A stretch of 21,490 nucleotides of DNA from SYIM01 sp044356835 (GTDB taxonomy: Bacteria; Pseudomonadota; Gammaproteobacteria; Burkholderiales; Burkholderiaceae_E): NCBI GenBank assembly GCA_044356835.1, contig JBIKVK010000028.1, positions 1 through 21,490 on the forward strand, read 5' to 3'. Shown piece after piece: positions 13,429 to 21,183 of this stretch. Position 1 is the first letter of the stretch. Every line of letters starts with the position of its first letter. A program made the position numbers and the translations under genes. Under the pieces are notes generated by a model. The model made no database searches and was not told where the DNA came from. It saw nothing but the letters and a program-made list of their open reading frames with translations.

Positions 13429-14499
13429 ATGAGCGAAGCCGCGCGGGAGGAGCCCAGCCCGGAGGCAACGCCGACCGATACCCCCTACGCCGGGCTGACC
13501 CCCCAAACAGTGCTGGATGCGCTCGAGTCCGTGGGATTCCTCGGCGATGGACGACTGATCGCATTGAACAGCTACGAGAACCGGGTGTACCTAGTGCATC
13601 TCGAAGACGGTGATTCTGTCATCGCGAAGTTTTATCGCCCGCAGCGCTGGACCGACGCCCAAATTGCCGAGGAACACGAACTGCTCGCCGAACTCGTTGG
13701 GGCCGAGGTGCCGGCCGTGGCGCCCGTGCCGCTGGTGGCGGTCCAAGCCCAGGGCGTCCGGCACCTGTCTGCGGCGAGCGTGCTGGCCGGCGGGTGCCTC
13801 GCCCGCTGGGACGGGTTCCGCTTCGCGGTGTTCCCGCGGCGCGGCGGACGTGCCCCCGAGCTCGAACAGCCGGACGTGCTCGAATGGATCGGGCGCTTCA
13901 TTGCACGCATCCACCAGGTGGGCGCTCGGCGCCGCTTCATGCATCGGCCTTCGATCGACCCCGAATCTCTGGGCACGGCCGCACGCGAGGCTGTGGTGGC
14001 GAGCGGCCTGCTGCCGCCCGATTGCGAGCGCGCATGGCTAAACGCCGTCGACGCCGTCCTCAAGCCGACCCGGCGGGCCTTTGCGGAGCTCGCTGATGTC
14101 GCGCGCCTGAGGCTCCACGGTGACTGCCACCCGGGCAACATCTTGTGGACGGCGCAGGGCCCGCACTTCGTGGACTTCGACGACGCGCGCAATGGTCCGG
14201 CGATCCAGGACTTGTGGATGCTCGCAAGCGGCTCAGGCGCTGAGGCCGAACAGTCGCTCGCGCGCTTACTGACGGGATATGAGGCCATTCGGCCCTTCGA
14301 TCGTCGCGAGTTTGGCCTCATCGAGCCCCTGCGCAGCCTGCGGCTGATCCATTACACCGGCTGGATCGCAAGCCGATGGCATGACCCCGCCTTTCCTGTC
14401 GCTTTTCCCTGGTTTGGCAGTTCCCGCTACTGGCACGAGCGAACCGCCGAATTGATCGAACAGCTGCCGCTTCTGGAACCGGGCGTCGATCTCCGCTGA
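13429..14499 (+). CDS. srkA: Stress response serine/threonine protein kinase SrkA (YihE) family
   Basis: Cytosolic kinase of the aminoglycoside-phosphotransferase fold, 356 residues (E. coli SrkA 328). In E. coli it counters MazF-related death under stress; the same role here is inferred. Landmarks: SYENRVYLVHLEDGDSVIAK with K67 as the ATP-binding lysine; the catalytic loop LHGDCHPGNILW (229-240) with D231; the metal-binding VDFDDARNGPAIQDLWML (248-264). The ATG 13429 start adds an unusual acidic, proline-rich N-terminal stretch of about 20 residues before YAGLTPQTVLDALESVG, where the family normally begins; no Shine-Dalgarno is obvious. It is the last gene of the SDR/88-residue group, 13 bases after the small ORF. 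Confidence 0.93.
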   Translation: MSEAAREEPSPEATPTDTPYAGLTPQTVLDALESVGFLGDGRLIALNSYENRVYLVHLEDGDSVIAKFYRPQRWTDAQIAEEHELLAELVGAEVPAVAPVPLVAVQAQGVRHLSAASVLAGGCLARWDGFRFAVFPRRGGRAPELEQPDVLEWIGRFIARIHQVGARRRFMHRPSIDPESLGTAAREAVVASGLLPPDCERAWLNAVDAVLKPTRRAFAELADVARLRLHGDCHPGNILWTAQGPHFVDFDDARNGPAIQDLWMLASGSGAEAEQSLARLLTGYEAIRPFDRREFGLIEPLRSLRLIHYTGWIASRWHDPAFPVAFPWFGSSRYWHERTAELIEQLPLLEPGVDLR

Positions 14500-14526
14500 G
14501 CGGGTGGCTTCGTGTTGCGACTGCAC

Positions 14527-14532
14527 TAGAAT
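14527..14532 (+). promoter_or_regulatory. Candidate -10 element upstream of the 3-hydroxybutyryl-CoA dehydrogenase gene
   Basis: TAGAAT in GCACTAGAATCTTC, 27 bases before ATG 14560. Five of six -10 positions match; the -35 region is poor. It implies a short leader of about 20 bases containing GGGGA (14550-14554) as the ribosome site. Confidence 0.35.
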
Positions 14533-14559
14533 CTTCGATCAAACCAATCGGGGAACAGC

Positions 14560-15417
14560 ATGAGCACGATCAAGACCGTCGGCATCATCGGGGCCGGCAC
14601 GATGGGAAGCGGCATCGCCCACGCCTGCGCGCTCGCAGGCATCGACGCCGTGATGCAGGACATCAACGAAGCTGCGCTCGAAAAGGGCATGAAAGCGGTC
14701 GATGCCTCGCTGTCGCGCCTGGTCAAAAAGGCGAGCCTTGACGAGGTGGCAAAGGCACAGGCGCTCAGACGGGTATGCACGACGGCCCGGGTCGAAGACC
14801 TGGCCAGCGCCGATCTGATCATCGAAGCCGCCACCGAGAACGAGGCGCTGAAGCTGCGTATCTTGAGCGGCCTGGAGACGATCGCGCGTCCGGGAACAGT
14901 GATTGCCACCAACACGTCGTCGATCTCGATCACACGGCTGGGTGCCTCCCTCAAGGCCCCGGAACGGTTTATAGGGATGCACTTCTTCAACCCGGTGCCG
15001 GTCATGGCCCTCGTGGAGGTGATCCGGGGTCTGCGCACCGACGATGCGACCGTCGATGCGGTGACAGACTTTGCAAGAGCCCTGGGCAAGACGCCGATCG
15101 GGGTCAAGAACAGCGCCGGGTTCGTGGTGAACCGCATTTTGTGTCCGATGATCAACGAAGCGATTTTCGCGCTGGGCGAGGGCCTGGCGAGCGCCGAGGA
15201 AATCGACGCGGGCATGAAACTCGGCTGCAACCATCCGATCGGGCCGCTCGCCTTGTGCGACCTGATCGGACTGGACGTGGAGCTCGCAGTCATGGAAGTG
15301 CTCTACTCAAATTTCAACGATCCCAAGTACCGCCCCGCCCCGCTGCTGCGTGAAATGGTCGACGCGGGGCTGCTGGGTCGCAAGACCGGTCGGGGTTTTT
15401 ACAACTACGCAGGCTGA
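14560..15417 (+). CDS. 3-hydroxybutyryl-CoA dehydrogenase (3-hydroxyacyl-CoA dehydrogenase family)
   Basis: Cytosolic enzyme of 285 residues that oxidises (S)-3-hydroxybutyryl-CoA to acetoacetyl-CoA with NAD(P), or the reverse. The N-terminal Rossmann loop is VGIIGAGTMGSGIAHACA (7-24). The catalytic histidine is H141 in GMHFFNPVPVM, preceded by ATNTSSISIT (116-125) and followed by GFVVNRILCPMINEA (187-201). The C-terminal dimerisation domain includes NHPIGPLALCDLIGLD (224-239) and ends RKTGRGFYNYAG, the standard ending. Full length for the family; it is a stand-alone enzyme and not the FadB/FadJ fusion. It may serve short-chain fatty acid, butanoate or phenylacetate breakdown; hbd or paaH would be possible symbols but context does not decide. 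It is likely cotranscribed with the GMP reductase gene 39 bases on. Confidence 0.95.
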   Translation: MSTIKTVGIIGAGTMGSGIAHACALAGIDAVMQDINEAALEKGMKAVDASLSRLVKKASLDEVAKAQALRRVCTTARVEDLASADLIIEAATENEALKLRILSGLETIARPGTVIATNTSSISITRLGASLKAPERFIGMHFFNPVPVMALVEVIRGLRTDDATVDAVTDFARALGKTPIGVKNSAGFVVNRILCPMINEAIFALGEGLASAEEIDAGMKLGCNHPIGPLALCDLIGLDVELAVMEVLYSNFNDPKYRPAPLLREMVDAGLLGRKTGRGFYNYAG

Positions 15418-15456
15418 GCGCATCTACGGCGCGCGCCCGCTTGAGAGCACAACACC

Positions 15457-16431
15457 ATGGAAATCTTCGACTACGACAACATTCTGCTGCTGCCGCGACG
15501 CTGCGTGGTCTCGAGCCGCCGCGAGTGCGACCCCTCGGTCGAGCTCGGAGGTCGGCGCTTCCGGATACCGGTCGTACCGGCCAACATGAAGACGGTCGTC
15601 ACCGACTCCATTTGTGAGCAATTGGCCCGCGGCGGACACTTCTACATCCATCACCGCTTTGATGTGGATACGGTTGCGTTCGCGCGGCGCATGCGCGACC
15701 AGGGGCTGTATGTATCCGTCTCTCTGGGGGTGAAGGAGGCCGACCGGGCAGCGGTGCGCGAGCTCGCGGCCGAGGGGCTGGGGGCGGATTACCTGACCCT
15801 CGACATCGCCCATGGACATGCCGAATCAGTCCGCGACATGATCGGTTTCATCCGGGAACACCTGCCGGGCAGCTTCATCATCGCGGGCAACGTCGGTACA
15901 CCCGAAGGCGTGATCGACCTTGAGACATGGGGGGCCGACGCGACCAAAGTCGGGATCGGTCCGGGCAAGGTCTGCATTACGCGCATGAAGACGGGTTTTG
16001 GCACAGGGGGCTGGCAGCTTTCAGCCCTCAAGTGGTGTGCGCGGGTGGCCACCCGACCGATCATCGCCGACGGCGGTATCCGCGAGCACGGCGATATCGC
16101 CAAGTCCGTGCGCTTTGGTGCGACCATGGTCATGGTCGGCTCGATGTTCGCTGGCCACGAGGAGTCCCCGGGGGCAACCGTCGAGGTCGATGGGCGGCTC
16201 TACAAGGAGTACTACGGCTCGGCCTCCGAATTCAACAAGGGCCATCGCAGTTTCGTCGAGGGCAAGCGCATCCTCGAACCGGTCAAGGGCCGCCTGGCCG
16301 ACACCTTGCGCGAGATGGAAGAAGACCTGCAGAGCTCGATCTCTTACGCGGGGGGTCGGCGACTGGCTGACCTGAAGCGCGTGAACTACGTGATCCTGGG
16401 CCACGACAACGATTCGAGCTACCTGATCTGA
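15457..16431 (+). CDS. guaC: GMP reductase
   Basis: Purine salvage enzyme converting GMP to IMP and ammonia with NADPH; 324 residues, cytosolic. It is an IMP dehydrogenase/GMP reductase TIM barrel without CBS domains. The N-terminus is MEIFDYDNILLLPRRCVVSS, followed by PVVPANMKTVVTD (38-50). The catalytic loop is GIGPGKVCITRMKTGFGTGG (166-185) with C173 as nucleophile, then ADGGIREHGDIAKSVRFGA (204-222). The tail SYAGGRRLADLKRVNYVIL is the form I associate with the shorter guaC2-type GMP reductases common in Firmicutes, and less so with the E. coli GuaC form; this is from memory of the pattern. It could be misread as IMP dehydrogenase, but the length and absence of CBS domains favour GMP reductase. 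It faces the GNAT gene convergently. Confidence 0.92.
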   Translation: MEIFDYDNILLLPRRCVVSSRRECDPSVELGGRRFRIPVVPANMKTVVTDSICEQLARGGHFYIHHRFDVDTVAFARRMRDQGLYVSVSLGVKEADRAAVRELAAEGLGADYLTLDIAHGHAESVRDMIGFIREHLPGSFIIAGNVGTPEGVIDLETWGADATKVGIGPGKVCITRMKTGFGTGGWQLSALKWCARVATRPIIADGGIREHGDIAKSVRFGATMVMVGSMFAGHEESPGATVEVDGRLYKEYYGSASEFNKGHRSFVEGKRILEPVKGRLADTLREMEEDLQSSISYAGGRRLADLKRVNYVILGHDNDSSYLI

Positions 16432-16434
16432 TCA

Positions 16435-16458
16435 CGGGTCCAGAGCCGCGCTGACCCG
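16435..16458. terminator. Inverted repeat between convergent guaC and GNAT genes
   Basis: CGGGTC (16435-16440) and GACCCG (16453-16458) can form a 6-bp stem with a 12-base loop just after the guaC stop. No U-run follows. Weak candidate. Confidence 0.25.
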
Positions 16459-16469
16459 CGCCGTAGTCA

Positions 16470-17009
16470 TCAACGTCCTGGCGGGGGAGCAGCCGTATCG
16501 CCTTCGCCCAAGCGACGCTGCATCAGCACCGTATCAATCCACCGCCCAAATTTCCAGCCGCTTGCATGCAGCACGCCCGAAAAGCGAAAACCGCAGGCGG
16601 CATGCAGGCCGATCGATGCGGTGTTGGCGCTGTCGCCAATCACCGCAATCATCTGGCGGGCCCCTGCTTGCTCGGCGCGCTCGATCAGGGCTTGCAGCAG
16701 TCGACGGCCGAGTCCCTGGCCGCGTACCGCCTCATCGACATAGATCGAATTTTCAACGCTGAACCGATAGGCCGGACGGGTGCGAAAAAAATTCACATAG
16801 GCATAGCCGGACACCTGGCCTGCGTATTCAGCCACCAAGTAAGGGAAACCATTGGTCAGGACATCGGCCCGCCGGCGGGCGATTTCGTCAGCGTCGGGCG
16901 GTTCGAGCTCGAACGAGGCGCTGCCGAAGCGAACGTGATGGGCATAGATGGACTGGATTGCCGGAATATCGGTCTGGACACTGTCGCGAATCAGGATGCT
17001 TGGGTTCAC
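16470..17009 (-). CDS. GNAT family N-acetyltransferase, phosphinothricin acetyltransferase/MnaT-like
   Basis: Cytosolic acetyl-CoA-dependent N-acyltransferase of about 179 residues. The sequence fits the Pat/MnaT group (phosphinothricin or methionine-sulfone type acceptors): SIYAHHVRFGSASFELEPPD near the N-terminus, the substrate/catalytic stretch AYRFSVENSIYVDEAVRGQG with the acetyl-CoA-binding RGQGLG, then IAVIGDSANTASIGLHAACG and GFRFSGVLHASGWKFGRWID, all typical. The actual acceptor is not known. The frame can also start at a TTG five codons earlier (17024). I prefer GTG 17009 because MNPSILIRDSVQTDIPAIQ begins like known members; neither start has a clear Shine-Dalgarno. It is the last gene of the carboxylase unit, after DUF1289. 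Confidence 0.88.
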   Translation of the reverse strand: MNPSILIRDSVQTDIPAIQSIYAHHVRFGSASFELEPPDADEIARRRADVLTNGFPYLVAEYAGQVSGYAYVNFFRTRPAYRFSVENSIYVDEAVRGQGLGRRLLQALIERAEQAGARQMIAVIGDSANTASIGLHAACGFRFSGVLHASGWKFGRWIDTVLMQRRLGEGDTAAPPPGR

Positions 17010-17049
17010 AACGATCTCGATCAACGGTTCGGGCGCACCCGATGCGGGT

Positions 17050-17340
17050 TCATGCTGCGCCCGAATCGGGGAGCTGAGCGCGCTCGGCCGATCGCCATTC
17101 CAGCAGCTCGGCCGACCGGTTTACCCCGACCTTTGCCGCCAGAGCCCGATCGAGGGGCACGCCAAAGTACTCGCAGACCCGATCCCAGACGGCGAGGCGT
17201 TCCTGGGGCTCGAGAATCAGCCAGTCGCTGATCTCATCGAGCGTGCGGGCACAGCCCTCGCAGAGCCCGCTTGCCGGGTCGATGCGGCAGACCGCCACGC
17301 AGGGCGAAGGCACTTCAATCGGCGGATCGATACGCTTCAT
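17050..17340 (-). CDS. DUF1289 domain protein
   Basis: A 96-residue cytosolic protein of unknown function. It has the four-cysteine cluster of DUF1289 proteins (YdhL-like): C14 and C18 in PSPCVAVCRIDPASG, C27 and C30 in LCEGCARTLDEISDW, with the DEI-x-x-W continuation that is diagnostic. A metal or iron-sulfur site is plausible but unproven. After about residue 60 the sequence is an unconserved-looking helical tail. Its ATG overlaps the stop of the biotin-subunit gene by four bases (ATGA at 17340-17337), so translation is probably coupled. The GNAT gene follows after a short gap. Confidence 0.88.
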   Translation of the reverse strand: MKRIDPPIEVPSPCVAVCRIDPASGLCEGCARTLDEISDWLILEPQERLAVWDRVCEYFGVPLDRALAAKVGVNRSAELLEWRSAERAQLPDSGAA

Positions 17341-19523
17341 TGCGAACCCCCAGACGATATCGGGCCAGATGGGCCGGCCGGGGTCCCTGCGCCCGCCACC
17401 GCAGGGGCGCGTGCATCGGCCGCCGCAGGAGCGCGTGCATCGGCCGCGGTCGAGCCGGCCGAATCGGTCTGCACCGGCCCGATCACGAGGAGCATCGTCG
17501 CTTCAGCCACCTGATCGCCGGCCAGGACGGCCAAACGATGCACCTGGCCGGCCTGCGGCGCATGAATCGGGTGCTCCATCTTCATGGCTTCAAGCACCAT
17601 CAACAGCTGACCCAAACCGACCCGATCGCCCTCGGCCACCTTGAGCTCGATGACCTTGCCGGGCATCGGCGCAGTGAGGGCCAACGAGCCCGCCGAGCCG
17701 GCCTGCGCACCGTGGGTCCGACCCGGGGCCTCAAGGGCATATCGATAGTGCCCGCCCGCCTCAAAAAGGTGCAGGGCGTCGTCACGCCAGACCGCGGTGA
17801 GGGTGAAGGCCCGGCCGTCGATCCGACCCCTGAGGGAGCCGGCCGGGCCCGCCGCCGATAAGAATTCGACCCTCTGGCCGCCCGTTTCATCAACCACCCG
17901 AAAGCGCCCGTCGCCGAGGTATTCGACCGCAAGCTCGAACCCAGGTTGCGGCGCAGTGGCGCCCTCGACCAGACGCAGAGTCTGTCGGGCAACACCATGC
18001 AGGCGCCAGCCCGAACCATCGGACCACGGATCAGACCAGGGCCGGGTTTCTTGAGCATCATGTGCAGCCGACCGGCGGCCGAGCAGGGCGCAGGCTGCGA
18101 TCGCGCGCAGCCTGCGGTCGGCTGAAGTGGCAGCCTCAGGCAAGAGCACCGAGCGCTCCCGTTCGATCAGCCCGGTATCGAGCGGGCCATCGACAAAGGA
18201 CGGACAGCCCATCAGCCGCAGCAGAAACGCAGCGTTACTGGCCGGGCCCAGCAATTCCACCTGGGCGAGCGCCTGCCGCATCCGGGCGATGGCCTGGGTC
18301 CGATGCTCGCCCCAGCAGATCAGCTTGGCGATCATCGGGTCATAGTGCGGGGTGATGGTGTCGCCCGCGCGAACGCCTCCGTCCAGACGCACCGCAGCTC
18401 GAGCCCCGTCGCCCGAGGTGAGCGCAAAGTGGCTCGCATCGGGCAGTCGCAAGTGGTCGATCTGGCCAATTGAAGGCAAAAAGCCGCGCTCGGGCTGCTC
18501 GGCATACAACCGTACCTCGATGGCGTGGCCAGAGATCGCCAAGGCCTGCTGCGAGCAGGGCAGCCGCTCACCCGCAGCAACACGCAGCTGCCACTCGACC
18601 AAATCCTGGCCCGTGATCATTTCGGTCACCGGATGCTCGACCTGGAGACGGGTATTCATCTCCATGAAATAAAAGCGTCCGTCGGGTTCGACGATGAACT
18701 CGACCGTGCCGGCGCCCTCATAGCCGACCGCCCGCGCCGCGGCTACCGCTGCCTCGCCCATGGCCGAGCGTCGCGCTTCGGTCATTCCGGGCGCGGGAGC
18801 CTCTTCGACCACTTTCTGGTGGCGCCTTTGCACGGAGCAATCGCGCTCAAAGAGATGAAGACACTGACCGTGACGATCGGCAAATACCTGAATCTCGATG
18901 TGCCTGGGCCCTTGCAGGTAGCGTTCGATCAGCACCCGGTCATCGCCAAACGCCGACCTGGCCTCGCGCCGGCAGGACCGCAGCGCCTCGTCGAACTGAT
19001 CGGGCGAGTGCACGATACGCATGCCCTTGCCACCGCCTCCGGCACTTGCCTTGATCAGCACGGGGTAGCCGATGGCATCGGCCTGACCACGGAGGTAGTC
19101 CGCCTCCTGCCGTTCGCCGTGATAGCCGGGGACCAGCGGTACGCCCGCGGCCTGCATCAGCTGCTTGGCCGCCGACTTGCTGCCCATCGCCGCGATCGCT
19201 TGGGCAGGCGGGCCGACAAATTGCAATCCGGCATCGGCGACCGCCTGTGCGAAGTCTTCATTTTCGGAGAGAAAGCCGTAGCCCGGGTGAATGGCCTGAG
19301 CCCGGCGATCGAGCGCCAGCTCGATCAATCGATCGCCTCGAAGATATGACTCGCGGGCCTCTGCGGGACCGATCCGCCAAGCCTCATCACAGGCGGCAAC
19401 ATGTGCAGCATCGCGATCGGCATCGGAGAAGACTGCGATGGTCGCGATCCCCATCCGGCGGGCCGTCGCAGCAATACGGCAGGCGATTTCGCCGCGGTTG
19501 GCAATCAGCAGGCGCTCGAACAT
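17337..19523 (-). CDS. mccA: Acyl-CoA carboxylase biotin carboxylase/biotin carrier subunit, probably 3-methylcrotonyl-CoA carboxylase alpha
   Basis: Biotin-containing alpha subunit of 728 residues. It carboxylates its own biotin with ATP and bicarbonate for the partner subunit. Biotin carboxylase domain (about 1-445): FERLLIANRGEIACRI at the start, ATP-grasp glycine loop AGGGGKGM (161-168), ERDCSVQRRHQKVVEEAPAP (226-245) and EMNTRLQVEHPVTE (288-301). The middle is a variable linker/BT region. The biotinyl domain (about 615-682) has LEAMKMEHPI with K648 as the biotin site. A 45-residue Ala/Pro/Gly-rich extension follows (684-728), absent from usual MccA proteins of about 660-680. The start MFERLL is standard; it lies seven bases after the mccB stop with GAGGG as ribosome site. 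MCC of leucine breakdown is the best fit; geranyl-CoA carboxylase is the main alternative. Confidence 0.9.
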   Translation of the reverse strand: MFERLLIANRGEIACRIAATARRMGIATIAVFSDADRDAAHVAACDEAWRIGPAEARESYLRGDRLIELALDRRAQAIHPGYGFLSENEDFAQAVADAGLQFVGPPAQAIAAMGSKSAAKQLMQAAGVPLVPGYHGERQEADYLRGQADAIGYPVLIKASAGGGGKGMRIVHSPDQFDEALRSCRREARSAFGDDRVLIERYLQGPRHIEIQVFADRHGQCLHLFERDCSVQRRHQKVVEEAPAPGMTEARRSAMGEAAVAAARAVGYEGAGTVEFIVEPDGRFYFMEMNTRLQVEHPVTEMITGQDLVEWQLRVAAGERLPCSQQALAISGHAIEVRLYAEQPERGFLPSIGQIDHLRLPDASHFALTSGDGARAAVRLDGGVRAGDTITPHYDPMIAKLICWGEHRTQAIARMRQALAQVELLGPASNAAFLLRLMGCPSFVDGPLDTGLIERERSVLLPEAATSADRRLRAIAACALLGRRSAAHDAQETRPWSDPWSDGSGWRLHGVARQTLRLVEGATAPQPGFELAVEYLGDGRFRVVDETGGQRVEFLSAAGPAGSLRGRIDGRAFTLTAVWRDDALHLFEAGGHYRYALEAPGRTHGAQAGSAGSLALTAPMPGKVIELKVAEGDRVGLGQLLMVLEAMKMEHPIHAPQAGQVHRLAVLAGDQVAEATMLLVIGPVQTDSAGSTAADARAPAAADARAPAVAGAGTPAGPSGPISSGGSQ
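17401..17448 (-). repeat. 24-bp tandem repeat coding the Ala/Arg/Pro tail of the biotin subunit
   Basis: Two adjacent 24-base copies (17401-17424 and 17425-17448) differing at only two positions encode ADARAPAA-type units in the C-terminal extension of the carboxylase alpha subunit. Near-identity including third codon positions shows a recent duplication. Confidence 0.8.
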
Positions 19524-19530
19524 CACGCCC

Positions 19531-21138
19531 TCACATCCTGAACACGCCAAACCGCGTCGGTTCGGCGGGCGCGTTGAGGGCGAGCGACAGTCCGAGCGCA
19601 AGGACGCGGCGGGTGTCCAGGGGATCGACCACACCATCGTCCCAGAGTCGGGCGCTCGCATAGAAGGGGTGGCCTTGCCGCTCGTACTGGGCTCGAATCG
19701 GAGCCCGGAAAGCCTCCTCCTCCTCGGCACTCCAACGACCCCCACGGGCCTCGATCCCATCGCGGCGAACCGTGGCAAGCACCGACGCCGCCTGCTCACC
19801 GCCCATGACGCTGATGCGCGCGTTGGGCCACATCCAGAGAAAGCGCGGCGAGTAGGCCCGGCCGCACATGCCATAGTTGCCGGCGCCAAACGAACCCCCG
19901 ATGATCACGGTGAACTTGGGCACCCGGGCGCAGGCGACCGCGGTGACGAGCTTCGCACCCGCCCGGGCGATGCCTTCGTTTTCGTATTTTCGGCCCACCA
20001 TGAACCCGGTGATGTTCTGCAGAAAAACGAGCGGAATGTTGCGCTGTACGCAGAGCTCGATGAAATGCGCGCCCTTGGCGGCCGACTCGGCAAACAGAAT
20101 ACCGTTGTTGGCGAGCACACCGACCGGCATCCCGTGGATACGGGCAAAGCCGGTGACCAGCGTCGTGCCATAACGCGCCTTGAACTCGTCGAAATCCGAG
20201 CCGTCCACCAGCCGCGCGATCACCTCGCGCACATCAAAGGGCTTTCGGGCATCGGCCGAGACGATTCCGTAGAGTTCAGCGGGGTCGTATTGGGGCTCGA
20301 TGGACGCACTCGCGTCGATCGGTGCGGGCTTGCTGCGGTTGAGTCGGGCCACGGCCGTGCGGGCGAGCGCAAGGGCATGGCGATCATCGTCGGCAAGATG
20401 ATCGGCCACGCCGGAGAGCCGGGTGTGCACGTCGCCTCCGCCCAAGTCCTCGGCACTGACTTCCTCACCGGTGGCCGCCTTGACGAGCGGCGGGCCGCCC
20501 AGAAAGATCGTGCCCTGATTGCGCACGATGATGGCCTCGTCACTCATCGCCGGCACATAGGCGCCGCCCGCTGTGCACGAACCCATGACCACGGCGATTT
20601 GCGCGATGCCTCGAGCCGACAGGTTGGCCTGGTTGTAGAAGATGCGTCCGAAATGATCCCGGTCGGGGAAGACCTCGTCCTGGTTGGGCAGGTTGGCCCC
20701 CCCCGAGTCGACCAGGTAGAGGCAAGGCAAATGGTTGTCAGACGCAACTTCCTGAGCCCTGAGATGTTTCTTGACCGTCACCGGATAGTAAGTGCCGCCC
20801 TTGACGGTGGCGTCATTACAGACGATCACGCATTCGACGCCATTGACGCGCCCAATACCGGTAATCAGGCCGGCACAGGGTGCCTCGCCGTCATACATCT
20901 CCCACGCCGCGAGCGGCGACAGTTCGAGAAAGGGCGTGCCCGGGTCGAGCAAAAGCTCGATCCGGTCGCGCGGCAGCAGCTTGCCCCGGGCAATATGGCG
21001 CGCGCGCGCAGCCTCGCCACCGCCTTCGGAGACACGGCCCAGGGACTGTCGGAGCTCGCTCACGAGCGCCCGCATCCACTGGGCGTTGGCCGCAAAGCCA
21101 GGGCTTCGCGTGTCGACGCGGCTTTCGATCAAGGCCAT
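19531..21138 (-). CDS. mccB: Acyl-CoA carboxylase carboxyltransferase subunit, probably 3-methylcrotonyl-CoA carboxylase beta
   Basis: Carboxyltransferase of 535 residues, the length of MCC beta. It moves CO2 from carboxybiotin to the gamma carbon of 3-methylcrotonyl-CoA in leucine catabolism. Landmarks: RGKLLPRDRIELLLDPGTPF (51-70); NDATVKGGTYYPVTVKKHLR (108-127), strongly MCC-like; YLVDSGGANLPNQ (141-153); the first oxyanion region GSCTAGGAYVPAMSDE (186-201); and in the C-terminal crotonase half NITGFMVGRKYENEGIARAG (375-394) and GGSFGAGNYGMCGRAYSPRF (414-433). The start ATG 21138 has AAGG seven bases upstream. The alpha subunit gene starts seven bases after the stop. In many liu operons an enoyl-CoA hydratase gene (liuC) lies between the two subunits; it is absent here. 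Confidence 0.93.
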   Translation of the reverse strand: MALIESRVDTRSPGFAANAQWMRALVSELRQSLGRVSEGGGEAARARHIARGKLLPRDRIELLLDPGTPFLELSPLAAWEMYDGEAPCAGLITGIGRVNGVECVIVCNDATVKGGTYYPVTVKKHLRAQEVASDNHLPCLYLVDSGGANLPNQDEVFPDRDHFGRIFYNQANLSARGIAQIAVVMGSCTAGGAYVPAMSDEAIIVRNQGTIFLGGPPLVKAATGEEVSAEDLGGGDVHTRLSGVADHLADDDRHALALARTAVARLNRSKPAPIDASASIEPQYDPAELYGIVSADARKPFDVREVIARLVDGSDFDEFKARYGTTLVTGFARIHGMPVGVLANNGILFAESAAKGAHFIELCVQRNIPLVFLQNITGFMVGRKYENEGIARAGAKLVTAVACARVPKFTVIIGGSFGAGNYGMCGRAYSPRFLWMWPNARISVMGGEQAASVLATVRRDGIEARGGRWSAEEEEAFRAPIRAQYERQGHPFYASARLWDDGVVDPLDTRRVLALGLSLALNAPAEPTRFGVFRM

Positions 21139-21183
21139 GGCCGCGCCTTGCAGACACGTATGTCGACTGCCGGTCCGTCAACT

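Noticed and set aside
18525..19349. Open frame of 274 codons on the plus strand
   Set aside because: Fully antisense to the biotin carboxylase domain of mccA; open only because of high third-position GC.
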